Shown piece by piece: positions 1 through 11,033 of a DNA stretch of 64,000 bases (its first letter is position 1; every line of letters starts with the position of its first letter). The stretch is taken from contig NQMI01000040.1 of the NCBI GenBank assembly GCA_002270565.1, positions 278,506-342,505 of the forward strand, in the 5' to 3' direction. The notes beneath the pieces were generated by a model. That model was given only the letters and a program-made list of their open reading frames with translations, made no database searches and was not told the origin of the DNA. A program made the position numbers and the translations under genes. This stretch comes from Stenocarpella maydis. Taxonomy: Eukaryota > Ascomycota > Sordariomycetes > Diaporthales > Diaporthaceae.

Positions 1-1386
1 TCAAACGAAGCGCCTGTCATTTTCTGACCGGGTTGAGGACAGGGTTTCTGGCAGCACAGAGTACTTTGCAATACCCAACCCACCTTCCACAGTTCTGCTG
101 AATTTTGTTTAGGCGCTCATTATAAGTTTAAACTTTTAGGCCTATTTTCTAAACAGCATTGGCACCCGTGGACCACGCCAACCGACGCCTGATAGACCAG
201 AGGTAGGAGGTGATGAAACAGCGATGGCCATTGGAATACCGATGGTGTATAAATTTCGGATCGGCAGAGTTACAATGATGCCCCAATTTCTCTGGCCGTC
301 CTTATGAGTAATGAAAAGATGGCTGCACATGTGCCAATAATGGTGGCAGTCAACGTGACGGGCAAAATACAGCGGCAACGGCCGTCAAGATAGTCCCAGT
401 CGAGGATCAACGAGCCCGAGGAGAAAAATAGGCATAGACTCATGTGTGGATAGGAACATAAGATGCATGGTGGAAGCGGCCAAAACGGTCAAAACAAACA
501 TGTGACATGAGGGTAAGTGATAATTTACTCCTCGCTAAGGTAAGGATCAGCGCTTACTCACAGCTCGCAAGTATTCACCCTCGCGGATACTCACATCCTG
601 GAAGTAATGATATTTGAAGCTTTTCACCTTTGAAGCTTTTCACCTGCAAAACGTCCTCCTGCTCAGCGGAAATGAGGCCGGTATGCAACGGACGGGCAGT
701 GGGCTGCCCATACCTAGGTACAACTAGATCAGCCAAACCTTGTACCACGAGGACATTCTGTGATTACAGATGGTATCCCTGGAAAAGGCAGTTTGCATAC
801 TAAAATTCAGGATAAGCATCCAACAGCTCGACTTGGAGACCGTTCGCGATAATTCACATAGACATATAGTTGTAATTTGGAGGGATATCAACACCTCGCT
901 GTATTACGTGAACCTGCTACTATTCTTGTCTCAAGCTTCAGTGCTGTGAACTCTGGTCTCGTGGTGTTGAATCTAGAAGCCACTACACGAGGCCTTACCA
1001 CGCTCAGGGGGCGTGGGTGCATCCATCTTCCCTGTACCTTCACATTGCCGGCTGTTTTTAGTTGCTCATTGTTATGGTTTAAAAGTAAACTGGCTGTTTG
1101 ATGGGATCTCTGGTTTTTATTTGGATCAAACACGTGGTCCCTGGGCAAAAATGAAGGAATGAAGCTCGTTCACAGAAAGACCCGTATACTCGGCGAATCA
1201 CAGAGCTTGATTCTTTTCTTCCTCTGAATAATTATTACGTAGCGTTATAAACTATATTCAGCCGTGATAAAACAGCTTGCGATCACGAAACATGACATAT
1301 TGGTTGGCATCCAGCTCCAAAATGATACGCACCCGTTTGTCCATCATTTCAACTAGCCATCTTTTACCAGGCCAGCCGTTTTTCTA
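1..1386. other. Gene-free stretch at left edge
   Basis: No open frame here has a recognisable domain, a fungal-like intron pattern or strong coding character; the longest frames are under 90 residues. The part next to 1387 is the likely 3' flank of the minus-strand membrane-protein gene. Confidence 0.5.
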
Positions 1387-2643
1387 TCATATGACATTTG
1401 TGTCATCGAAAGACAGGGTTGGATGTCCCCTATTTTGGAATCCGCGCCTAGCGTGTTGTGTTTTCGGGGTTTCGATCAACTTCTTCTCTTGCGCGCTCTG
1501 ACGTTCCGTGCCAGATTGATCAGTCGGACGACCTTTTGGGTGTACCCGATTGCAACTCAAGGGCAGGCCTATCGTCGGGGAATCTGGCATTCGGACGGCC
1601 ATGGGACTCTTCATAAGTGGTGGTGGACGGAGTGGCTGGACCATACAAGACGACCTTAACTCCTGAATATTCTCACCTGCCGGCAGCCGCAGATCTGAGC
1701 TTTGGACCTCAGCCAAAAGCTCGTGAACTGGTTGGTGGCTTGGCCAGGTCTTCTGGGGACCGACCTTGGGTGATGGACTAAGATGCGTCTCGTACATGGG
1801 GCTTTGAAATGGCCAAGTCCCGGAGCAGTCGGTACAAGGCTGAGACACCGGAGGTGGAGGCTGCGTAGCCGGGGGCATCTGCCATTGTCCACTCGAGCTG
1901 TACTGGTGGGCAGCAGACCGACCTTGTTTATATGAAGGTAGAGGAGCGACCGAAGCTGGAGAATGGACCACGGAACGAAAATCGCTCAGCTGAGAATGAG
2001 TGCTGGGTGAAGACAAGGATGAGTTTTCGGAACCCGGAACTCGGGGGCTTTTTATCAGAGCCTCATTTGACTTGGCTGTAAAATTTGCTCGATGCCTTCT
2101 CTCAGACGATGCAAATGGGATCCAGTTGTAACGCCGCCAGAGTACTGTCACTACTATCAGAATCAGGAGAGCGACTATACTGATCACAATTCCAGCAATC
2201 GCTCCAGATGACAAACTATTCGAGTTATGCTTTGTTGTTGTGATGTTTGTGTCACCGTTTGACGAGGCTGAAGGGGACAGGAAAGACGCTCTGTCGTCAT
2301 GGTTGGAGGACAATACCGCAGCCCGAAGATTTGCAGATTGACAGGTTTTGTTGACGCAAGGGTTGATGGTACAACATCCAATAAAAGGTGGGTCATTAGC
2401 CGTACAGGTATAGAAGTGGTCGTCACCGCCTGTGCTCTCGCAGCTCTGGGGGGGTATGTCAAGGTAGCTTGACTCCGAGAATGACGCGGCCCGGAGGTTT
2501 GCTTTTTCGCACAGGCCTGAGCCGTCAGAACAAGGGTCCGTCGTGCAGCAGCCGATGAACTCTCTTTTGGCATTCTCGCAGATGTAGAAATCACCACCGT
2601 TGGGGCATGATAGCCCGAATGTTTTGTAGGGATTGGATGCCAT
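1387..2643 (-). CDS. Cys-rich single-pass membrane protein, 418 aa
   Basis: A single-exon gene encoding a probable plasma-membrane or cell-wall-associated protein. Residues about 12-52 and 67-108 are two copies of a Cys-rich module of the form C-(x)n-FY-x-C-(x)n-FIGCC-(x)n-PC-(x)n-C, each followed by the same stretch (A-N-L-R-A-A). This looks like an internal tandem duplication of one disulphide-bonded unit. A Ser/Asn/Thr-rich linker leads to one strongly hydrophobic segment at about 147-170 that ends in basic residues (WRRY). The remaining 240 or so residues are Pro/Ser-rich, probably disordered, and presumably cytosolic. There is no classical N-terminal signal peptide, so the Cys domain would be outside only if the membrane helix acts as signal anchor. 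The FxGCC-x-x-x-PC module is common in fungal transmembrane proteins with sensor-like layout; function is unknown. The frame opens with ATG and no intron is needed. Confidence 0.75.
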   Translation of the reverse strand: MASNPYKTFGLSCPNGGDFYICENAKREFIGCCTTDPCSDGSGLCEKANLRAASFSESSYLDIPPQSCESTGGDDHFYTCTANDPPFIGCCTINPCVNKTCQSANLRAAVLSSNHDDRASFLSPSASSNGDTNITTTKHNSNSLSSGAIAGIVISIVALLILIVVTVLWRRYNWIPFASSERRHRANFTAKSNEALIKSPRVPGSENSSLSSPSTHSQLSDFRSVVHSPASVAPLPSYKQGRSAAHQYSSSGQWQMPPATQPPPPVSQPCTDCSGTWPFQSPMYETHLSPSPKVGPQKTWPSHQPVHELLAEVQSSDLRLPAGENIQELRSSCMVQPLRPPPLMKSPMAVRMPDSPTIGLPLSCNRVHPKGRPTDQSGTERQSAQEKKLIETPKTQHARRGFQNRGHPTLSFDDTNVI

Positions 2644-4548
2644 CCTGAGAGAAATGTCGCGAGAAAAGACTAAGCCTGGGTCTTGGAGTTTAGGAAGTTG
2701 CGAGCGTACTGAAAAGTATGAAGTGGTGGCTGATGACCCGCGGTCTCCAACATTTCGAAGAATATTCTCACAACAAAGACTGACGGCTGAGAGGTTCCGC
2801 GGACCAAGGACTCGGCCTAGGCAAATAATGCAGTATTCGATTGTTTTGCTTTTTTTAGATACTTAACCTTGGCACAAGTCTTGGACCGTTTGCATAGGGT
2901 TTAGGTCTCTACATTCGTGCCTTAGGTCCCTGTTTTCGCAGGCTACACCCCACAGTCATGAATATTTGTGTCTGTAGAGATAATTGTTTTTGAGTGCATG
3001 TTTCAGGAAGAACGACAACTAAATACCACCTCATGCGTTTTTTCCTTCTCTTGCAAATGTTTCAGTGGAGGCCTTTTGGTAAGCTACAATTCCAGGAAGT
3101 AAGGTAGCGCCACACAAGTACAGGATGAGGAAAGCGGAATAAAGCTTAATAATAGAACGTGGGACAAAAGTCGGGCGGTGGAAATGCTTTGTTCTCAGGT
3201 CAGCCGAGCCGGTCACGCCACATTTTTTTGATGAGCAAGACTCTTCGGCTCGTGATCAATCAGCTCATTATCGTTTGTGCTCGGAGCGTCTCTGCCCCAA
3301 ACATTGAGCACGAGTGGTTGACGAGGTATGGCATGCATCAGCAGCTGTTCTGTACAGGTATTGATGTGTTAACTATTTGGGATCCTCCTGTGGTTGACTG
3401 TGTGTGCACAGGCAAAAAGCGCAGCACCTTAACTGGCGGGTTCGGCGATCCCAGGTCTCACTTCCCCCAGGGGTTGATACAAGCTTTCGCCTGGAGCATA
3501 TCTGAGGAAGACATGAAGAACCGGAAATTGGAACTGACCGAGATTAATTCTCTACGTGTTGGCGGTTGACTCTTATCTGTAGACAAATGTAGTTCCAGAT
3601 TCTTGGTAAATGATTGCGACTACTTGGTAAATAATGACTGTATATATTCTACATTATGAAAGCAGAAAGACAGTGGAGTGTGGTGTTGCTGCTCAATACG
3701 CTGGCATGTAAGTGGAAGCCTTGATTCGACATGGATGATGTTTTTGAACATGCGTGGGCCCGAGAAGGGGTTGGTTGAAACGCAGTGGCCTTGTATGAGC
3801 GAGCATCGATTTCCACCGCTTCTTTTAGGGATCCTGCCTGTTGCGGCCCCTCTTCATCTCGAATTCATCGTTACTGATACGTTCCCAGGATCTTGGCCCC
3901 TGTGCACGTCGGTGCCCCACGATCGGAGATCTTTACCCCGGATTTCGGGCCCCAGCCTCCAGCAAGGTTGCGGCCACGGGGGAAATGACCACATCAGGGC
4001 AGAATAGGGCCCCAATAACTTGCCGCGCGCCTGGCTGGCTGGGTGCAACATATCCCGGCACGATGCTCCTCATTTACAATGGGCGGCTCCGTGGGACCGG
4101 GTCATGTGTGCGGCCACATGCTGCGAAGCCCGGGCGACGCTGTTATATAACTCCCTTCTGCGCCGGAACCATGAGGGAGATGGACGCCATGACCCAGGGG
4201 GTGCTGCCCTTTTGCTGAGGCTGGGCGTACGGTATATAAGTAGTTGACGATGTTCGACACGACGTGCAGCGGTGAGACGCTCGCTACCTAACCGCCCTTG
4301 CAGCATCCGAGCCACAGAATCTTGAACTACATTGTCCAATCGAGTAGCTAAGCCCAGCACCTTGCCCCTGCATAGTCTGGTCGAGCACTCGCCAACAGTC
4401 TTGATCGTCCCCTGGGAAACAGTTGCCTGGCTGAAGTTAGTACGACTAAGTACACTACGCCTTAGTTATTACCCGTGGAAGCCGTTGTCATATTTGAAGA
4501 AAGATCAGTCCGAACAATATATATATAAAACCGCCAAAACTACCAAGA
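2644..4548. other. Intergenic region
   Basis: I see no supportable gene. A 136-residue open frame at 3159-3569 has no recognisable motif. TATA-like sequences lie at 4231-4237 and 4519-4530; the second is immediately upstream of the dehydrogenase remnant that follows. Confidence 0.45.
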
Positions 4549-4818
4549 TGGCATCTGCACTTCCGCTCCTCGCACGAGCACGCGGTCCTGCACAGCCGCA
4601 ACCCGCGCGGCCACGTCCTGGCCGTCATCGGCCTGGGCAAGATCGGGGAGGGTGCTGCTGACCTGTCACAACGCGGGGGGGGGGGGGGGGGGACGCTAGA
4701 GACGCACATCCGCTTCGAGGAGCTGGCCATGAGGAACATCATGGCTGTGCTCGGGGGTGGGAAGGCCATCACACCGGCCAACATGCACTTCTTGAACAAC
4801 AAGGACAGCAGGTTGTAG
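4549..4818 (+). pseudogene. D-2-hydroxyacid dehydrogenase remnant
   Basis: The frame read from 4549 to the TAG at 4816-4818 contains the start of an NAD-binding Rossmann fold (residues NPRGHVLAVIGLGKIG, with the G-x-G-x-x-G-type turn) and, after a short junk stretch, a C-terminal segment (F-E-E-L-A-M-R-N-I-M-A-V-L-G, then A-I-T-P-A-N) typical of the end of D-isomer-specific 2-hydroxyacid dehydrogenases such as glyoxylate/hydroxypyruvate reductases. A functional enzyme is about 320-350 residues. Here the N-terminal substrate domain and the whole middle, including the catalytic Arg, Glu and His, are missing. The join lies at a run of 18 G at 4675-4692. No ATG opens this frame. I read it as a decayed gene with an internal deletion. 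It is unlikely to make an enzyme. Confidence 0.7.
4675..4692 (+). repeat. 18-bp poly-G run
   Basis: An uninterrupted run of G at the junction between the two halves of the dehydrogenase remnant. Length may be unreliable because such runs are prone to sequencing and slippage error. Confidence 0.8.
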
Positions 4819-5051
4819 TTCTGGGGATGAGGGCGTCGTGTGGGCACCCAGGGGCTCCGGTGAAGTGGGTCCTGCCTGGCCATCTATATCCTACATGACA
4901 AGTCACCTCAGCGGGCATGGCTTTTAGGGACAGGGTAAAAGATGTACGTCGAAAGTATTTATCATGCATATCTACAGATCGCTTTATATTCGCCCATCGT
5001 CATTATCGTGCTGCATCGCGTCGTTCTGTCTCCCGACCGCAGCCCTCGCGC

Positions 5052-6644
5052 TCACGTCTTGCCTGGAACTGCCCTAAACTTCTGTCCATGTTCTAGATCC
5101 CGCGCCCGATGAAATCCAGATCCGGCCCGGGGGGCCTTCGGGGCTGGGGGAGGCGCGTCTGGATATCGCTGGCCAGAAGACGGATGGTACCGGTGGGATC
5201 GGCTCGTCCCTGTCGGAGCCTGGGCCTGTACTTCCTGCCCCTGCTCGTGCCCCTGCTCGGATTCTTCCTTCTCTGGGTCCCGCTCGTCAGCTTGCGACCG
5301 CTGCTGTCTTGCTAGTCGCCGCTGCTCACGTCGCGACAGGGCCGGAGCTAATCCTGCTGCTGCACCGGCGATGTGGGCTGGCGGTGGTTCCTGTGTCACA
5401 GGGGGCCGTGAGTCGGGCGACGGACCATATCGGCCGTCGTCCATGTGGAAGTGGAAGTGCTGATTAGCAGGGCCGCGTGGCGCGTCTGGCTGCGAGCTCC
5501 GGTTGTACCCGGCGGTGCCTTGATCATTAGAGCCGTGGTTGTCGTAAGATCTGCTGTTGTCATACGGCCTGTTGTCGTACGAGTTCCTGTTGCTGTAGGA
5601 CCGCTCGTCATAGGCCCTGTTGTCGTTCTTGACGTTATTCTTGTTATAGATCTTGTTGTTGACGTTCTTCTCCTTCTTGGTCTTCTTGTTCCCGCCGCAA
5701 AGAGACATTTTGAACTTGTTGCTCTTGCGCATGAGGTACCATAGGAGAAGCGCCAGAGACAAGAGCGCAATGCCCCCGACGGTCCCGCCTGCGATCGCGC
5801 CCGTGTGTGTGCTGCTCCCGCCGTCCCCTCCACCACCGACGCTGCCACCGCCACCGCCACCGCCAGCACCTGAGCCCGCACCTGCGCTTGCTCCGCCCCC
5901 GACCACGGAGGTGACCGTAGATGTGGACCCATCTGCCGCGGTGGTAGTAGCAACCACGGTGGACGGCCCGTTCTGGCCCCGCGATGCCGCCTCGGCCTCG
6001 GACCTGGAGGCAGCCTCGGCGCTCGAGGAGCTGGCTGCTGCCGCCGCCGAGGATCGCGATGCGTCGATGACAAACTGTGGCTCATCCAACATGGAGATGA
6101 GGGTGGCTGTGGGGAAGCACTTGTACATGGAGCGGGCTGGCGTGCCGGTCCAGATAAAGGTGCCACACTCTGGCGCGCTGGCGTCCTGGCAGCAACCGGT
6201 CTGCGGGCCCGCAGACGTGCATTGGCTCGACTGCACAGCCTCGTAGTTCAGGCAGACAGTGTAGAACTGTTCCACGCCGGCGGTGGCGCATGCGACAACT
6301 TCATCGGTGTTGGTGGAGCAGCTGAGCGGCGACTCGCAGACGTATGGCTGGGACGAGAGTCCTGCGAGATAGCCACAGGTCTGGGCGTTCACCCAGGTGT
6401 TGTCTGATGACGAGGACGACCCTGTTCTCTGCCGCCGGTGGAGTAGCAGATCGACGACTGCCTCTGAGGGCGGTGGTGTTGGCTGAGGGGCGTATTGCTC
6501 ATATTCATGGACATCTGCTGGCTGAGTTGGGCGTGAGAGGTCGTGGCCTCTGAGATGCGAGACCGGGTCTGGAGCGAAGGCAAGCCACCGAGCTGTGGCC
6601 TGACAGCTCATGGCCGATAATGCGAGTGTGGTTGATGGCTTCAT
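5052..6644 (-). CDS. Secreted-domain/TM protein with Tyr-Asp-Asn-rich tail, 530 aa
   Basis: A single-exon gene for a probable type I membrane protein. Residues 1-24 are a plausible signal peptide. A Cys-rich ectodomain spans about 83-176 with at least eleven cysteines, including a GCC pair at 150-152 of the kind also found in the 418-aa neighbour. A Ser/Ala- then Gly-rich linker (about 195-275) leads to one transmembrane helix at about 282-305 followed by a positive stop (MRKSNK). The cytosolic part carries an Asn/Tyr/Asp-rich repetitive block at about 341-374 (repeats of the kind SYDNRPYDN), a His-rich patch and a charged Gln/Glu/Arg segment. The plan, ectodomain plus glycine linker plus one helix plus disordered tail, resembles fungal wall-stress or receptor-like proteins, but I recognise no named family. 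An AT-rich TATA-like element lies upstream at 6751-6758. Cognate ligand and role are unknown. Confidence 0.75.
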   Translation of the reverse strand: MKPSTTLALSAMSCQATARWLAFAPDPVSHLRGHDLSRPTQPADVHEYEQYAPQPTPPPSEAVVDLLLHRRQRTGSSSSSDNTWVNAQTCGYLAGLSSQPYVCESPLSCSTNTDEVVACATAGVEQFYTVCLNYEAVQSSQCTSAGPQTGCCQDASAPECGTFIWTGTPARSMYKCFPTATLISMLDEPQFVIDASRSSAAAAASSSSAEAASRSEAEAASRGQNGPSTVVATTTAADGSTSTVTSVVGGGASAGAGSGAGGGGGGGSVGGGGDGGSSTHTGAIAGGTVGGIALLSLALLLWYLMRKSNKFKMSLCGGNKKTKKEKNVNNKIYNKNNVKNDNRAYDERSYSNRNSYDNRPYDNSRSYDNHGSNDQGTAGYNRSSQPDAPRGPANQHFHFHMDDGRYGPSPDSRPPVTQEPPPAHIAGAAAGLAPALSRREQRRLARQQRSQADERDPEKEESEQGHEQGQEVQAQAPTGTSRSHRYHPSSGQRYPDAPPPAPKAPRAGSGFHRARDLEHGQKFRAVPGKT

Positions 6645-9015
6645 GTTGCTCGAGGGCGAGTCCTTTGTTTTCGTGTGATGCCTCGGCTGGAGAAAGGGGA
6701 TCCAAGAGAATCGAGCCCGAAGCCAGCGGGTCGAAGGCAGCGCTGTAACCTTATATTATGTGGGTGGAAACAAAGGATCTATTCATATATCCAACAGTGG
6801 CTCGCAATGGCGGCTTTTGGATGGTGCGTCTGAGCCTGAATAGGTGATAACAATGCAGGCAAGCAATTGTGCTATGATGTGGAACGGGCGGGCCAGTACT
6901 TGGCGTGGGAAGGCGGGCGGCGAGGCAAAAAGGCGACCAAAAAAAAAGGATGGTTAGGAATTGACAGGCAGGTGGGTCCTGCGGTTCAATGGCTGGCAGG
7001 ACGAAGCTTATTGTCGACGGCGGCGAGGAGGGCCTGAATAAGGCGCAGCTGGGGGGGGGGGGAGAGAGGTAGGATGGATGAAGGAGAGGTTGAATTATAC
7101 AATAGACAATAGCCGATGAATAGACAATGCTATTGAGTGACGCAGCTGGCCCAAGTTGCGACAGGATGAAATGGGAGCCTGCATCCGATCGGAATAGAAG
7201 GCAGACGGCGCCAGGGATCCAATCCCAAAACGAGACGGAGCTGAGCGGGAGAGGTCACTGTCGTCGTGCGTCCTGGCTCTTGAGCAGCAATGGCAGCAAA
7301 TGCAAATGCAGGTTGGAAGATGGAAGAGTCTAGTCAACCAGCAAGGGCGATTTGACCGGCCAGACAGGCAGACAGGCAGGCAGAAGGGCAGGCGGGTAGA
7401 AGAACGAACAACGACAGCTGCAGCTGCTACTGCTGATAATGTACGCGTTCTTGTTGTCTGGGTAGCCGCCTGGGTGGGTTCACGGGCATCGTGATTCGAG
7501 GACGGCGCTTGTCGGCTTGCCGGCACCCCGGGAGTTCGTCCGATTCACGCATTGGTGCAGCGGGCCCCAGCTTGAGCCTGGGTCCGGGTGGCTGTTGGGT
7601 GCCTCCTGGTGTTGTTGTTGTCGTCCATCCCTCTGCAGTAATCACAAAGGGTATCTCTCTGCCAGATGACCAGTTTGCCATGGCGGGTTGGGGGATTCCC
7701 CATTTCTCGATGGCCATACCCTGTGGAGTGCAGAAGGTGGTTTTGTGAAGCTGGGTGTTGGAGGTCTGTCAGAGAGTGCAACCAAACTAGGTAAGGATTA
7801 CCAAGGCCTCGAGTCTGGGTGGCGGTCGACTTTTGGGCCTGAAACTGGGACCGGGAGCTTAAACGCCAATCGTCCTGTCACCGCGTGTGCTTGGTATCGA
7901 ATACGGACGTCGGCATCAGTGTGTGCCAATTTGCTTATGTCACCCCTCGAGGTGTCAAGGCATAATAATCCAGGCGTTTGAGACGACATTCTGTATCTTT
8001 GCTTTTTTTCTACCCTCGACCAGAGAGAATATGTGTAACCAACCTCTCAACCCCCCCTCTCCCGCCCCCCCCCCACAGGGTTACAGAAAGTAGAGGGGTA
8101 CACAAAGGTGAGGGTTGGGGTATGCCCGTTTTTCAACACTGCGTTTGGTGACTCGAGCCGAACTGTGAGACATCAAATCCCAACCCACCCACCCCCCTCC
8201 AACGCTTTTCTCTCCCGAGCCGTGGGGGCACGGTGCAATGCTAGGAGTGCTTTCATCACACACACCACTTATCACCTGGTTACTAGCTCAGCGACCAGCG
8301 TCCAGAGACCACCAGCGCCAGTTGGCGTCCCCCAGAACCTGCCACGGCGGAGGGAGGCTCCCCGTGGCGATCTAGCTGAGCTCTTCAACAGGAATATCAG
8401 ACAGACCATCTTGTCATTTCCTGGCTTCAGATCCCCCCCCGAAGGCTGCGACGACAAATCTTTCCTCATCATCACTGGACAGCCACGTTGTTCATCTGCC
8501 CGCGAGTCTTGGGAGTGGTTGTGGCCGTTCCAAGGGCAGGCGGACGTCCCAGCCACGGCATCACCAGCCCTGGTGATCTCCTGATGTCTCCTCCTCCTTG
8601 CCTTCATGAGCTCATGTCCTTGGCACTCAAGGCTGAGCAGCATAGACATATGCATAGACTATGACGTTGCTTGACTCTTGTTTGCTGTGTGCCCTATTTA
8701 TTAGACCACCAACCCATGTGCCGGCTATAGTGCCCTGCCTGCGCATGCCGCACTCAGGAATGCTGCTGTCTCAGACCCCTTCCGCCCTCAACCACCGGCT
8801 GCTAAGACATCCACTTGGGGTCGTCTTTTCCAACCTCATCGCGGCTCATCGCTCAATCCGGACTTGGTCAACATGGGGGGGAAATCTGGGAGAGGGCCCC
8901 TATCAACGGCGGTCCTCTCTCTCCCCGTCTGCTCTTCTCTCGGACTGGCGCTTTCTATATCGATACAGTCTTGACATGTTGTACATGTAGCCAAGTATTT
9001 TGAGTTCTCAGCAGC
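6645..9015. other. Long intergenic region
   Basis: This 2.4-kb spacer separates the minus-strand membrane protein from a plus-strand gene, so it should hold both promoters. It has G and C runs (for example near 7050 and 8070) and short CAGG/CAGA repeats at 7361-7392. Open frames up to 158 codons occur on both strands but show no domain or consistent coding bias. I support no gene here. Confidence 0.4.
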
Positions 9016-9657
9016 ATGGAAGCACCTTCCCCATCACCAACAGCCAGTACCGACGACTATGTCTACGACAAGCACAGCGACCACTATGTCCTGGAGCGGC
9101 CAAGACACGAGACCCTCACCAGGCTGCACTGGACCGTACTCGCCAGCATGGTGCTGCTCTTTATCTTTTGCCTCATCGCCGTCCTCGTGTCCGGGCTCGT
9201 CTTCGGCCACATCGTCCCCTCGGGTGACTGTCTGGGCCAGAGCTGGGTCATGATTTCGGTATGTCACATCTCACAAACGCCCCCCCTGCATGAACAGCAG
9301 ACGGGACAACAAACGGCTGCATGCTGCATGCTGCAGTCCGTATGCCGTCTCACGGGGAGAATCTCTGGTTGCCAACCCCTATTTTGGTCAACAGTCAATC
9401 ATGGGCTTCCTGTATATCGCCCTCCACCTGCACGCCGCGCGCAAGGGTGGGCTGGTCGCCCAAGTCCGCCATCCCACCGTCCGGCAGCCCCTCGAATCCT
9501 CCGCCATTGTCGTCGCCCGAATCGACATGATTGCCTGGGCGGTTTCGCTCATCATCGTCTCCGTCTCCGTCTCGAAGGACCCCGCGGCTGCGTCTTGCGT
9601 GAACCTAGTCGCCTGTGCTTCTGCAACGTAAGTTCCGCCTTGCCTGCCCTACAGGGC
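9016..9657 (+). CDS. Putative integral membrane protein, partial (cut by gap)
   Basis: Exon 1 runs 9016-9258 from an ATG and ends at a GTATGT donor; exon 2 is 9395-9627 and ends at GTAAGT. The frames join in phase. The product begins with a polar tail of about 40 residues, then a strong hydrophobic helix (S-M-V-L-L-F-I-F-C-L-I-A-V-L-V), and later further hydrophobic stretches around the exon junction (I-M-G-F-L-Y-I-A-L) and before the second donor (M-I-A-W-A-V-S-L-I-I-V-S-V). The second intron runs into a stretch of six N at 9658-9663, and the next 40 bp already belong to the end of the gene on the other strand, so the 3' exon is missing from this assembly. I do not recognise the family. Confidence 0.6.
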
Positions 9658-9663
9658 NNNNNN
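9658..9663. other. Assembly gap (6 N)
   Basis: Six undetermined bases. The real gap is probably longer, because it interrupts a gene whose second intron has a donor but no usable acceptor before the gap. Confidence 0.95.
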
Positions 9664-9697
9664 CCGCCAGACAGGCCAGACTCGGCTCCATCTCATC

Positions 9698-11033
9698 TCA
9701 AGTAAAGAAATGCGATCCGTCCTGGAGCAAGCCGATCTCGGGGCACCACTCCATGGCCTGCTTCCGCTGTTGGTCGTTCAGCCACCGGAAGGGCTGGTGG
9801 TATCCCAGCGGCCTGTCGTGATAGATGGTCTCGACGGCGAAGGTCATGGCCACGTCCTGGCCCGGCAGGTGTGCGCCCCGCTCCTTGAGCTTCATGTACA
9901 GCCACTGGTCCTCAAACTTCATCCACGCGGGCTTTCTGGCGTGCACCCCCTTGCCCTCTTCGCGCTTCGGGGCCGGGCTATCTCCCCTGCCCTCGCCTGG
10001 CCTGAGCTCGGCCTCTCTCCTCGGGGCACCCTCGTCGGGCTCTGCCTCGTTCTCGGGCTCTTGTTCCTTCCTGGGCGGTTCCCCCCTCTCTGGCGCCTCC
10101 GCCGCCACCTCATCCGCAGAATCCCTCGCAAAGTCATTCGCAGGGTCCCTCACGACCTCGAGCACCAGCCTAGGGTTCCGCAGGCTCAGGCCCCCGTTGT
10201 AGCCAACCCCGTACTGCGGCGCAACGGGCGCGCCGACAAGGTCCCACTCGAGGAAGTCGTCGACGGCCCGGCCGCTGTTGCCGCAGACGACGCTGTCGGC
10301 CTGGAAGAGGAGCACGCGCCGCGCGCTCTCGAACTGCTCCCAGAACCAGGGGCGCGTCAGGAAGACGGAGACGGAGCGGTGGTCGGGGAAGGTCGTGTCG
10401 GCGGGGAGGAAGTAGATGTGCAGGCGGCGCTCGGCCATGAGCCGCCGGAAGGCAGGGCTCGCGGGCTCGACCCACTTGTCCTTGCGCGTGAGGAGCACCA
10501 CGGGCCACCTGGGCCCCAGGACCGCCGCGAAGTGCAGGATCACGGGGACGAGGTTCGGCACGCGCGACGTGTCCGTCTCCATTATCACGGCGACATTGTC
10601 GGGGAAGGGGACTTCGGGAGGCGGCGGCGGCGGCGGCGGCGGCGGCGGGTTGAGGGCATGGTGCAGGGCGTCGACCACGAAGAACTCGTCGCCTGTGCCG
10701 ACTATCGGGGGCTCCGGGGGAGGCGCGGTGCCTGCCGGGCTCGAGGCCGTCTCGGTTGTTGCCGGGCCGTGCTGCGCATTCTCCTGCTTGGCGCTGCTGC
10801 CGACGGGGATGAGGCGGAAGGTCGAGCTGGCCTGCGCATGGGGCCGAAGCTGTCAGTATGAGGTGACGACGAGGTTGTGGGGGGAGGGAGGCGAGGGCCA
10901 GACGGACACCAGAGTTGAAGAGTCGCGAAGATCCCAGGACCCAGATGACGACGATGGCGGCTCCGGCCAGGACCACAAGCCTGAAGCCGCGGGTGCGGGC
11001 GACGCTGAGGCCATACTCGTCCACGCCTACCAT
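9698..11033 (-). CDS. DUF5672 glycosyltransferase-like type II membrane protein
   Basis: The proposed gene has exon 1 at 11033-10908 and exon 2 at 10831-9698 (minus strand; 76-bp intron, GTCCGT donor), giving about 419 residues. Residues 1-14 are cytosolic and about 15-36 form a single signal-anchor helix, as in Golgi enzymes. After a stem with a run of 11 prolines comes the DUF5672 domain: N-V-A-V-I-M-E-T-D, a conserved block around L-L-F-Q-A-D-S with F-L-E-W-D-L-V-G-A-P following, Y-G-V-G-Y-N-G-G-L-S-L-R-N, then E-D-Q-W-L-Y near the end. DUF5672 proteins are distant GT-A-like enzymes of unproven substrate. An unusual acidic/Pro-rich insertion of about 75 residues splits the last two blocks. 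An upstream in-frame ATG at 11108 is possible, but the shorter start puts the helix near the N-terminus. The splice site is my deduction. Confidence 0.75.

Noticed and set aside
3159..3569. 136-codon frame
   Set aside because: No motif, no coding context; may be chance.
9710..10861. 383-codon plus-strand frame
   Set aside because: Antisense to the DUF5672 gene, low-complexity, no domain.
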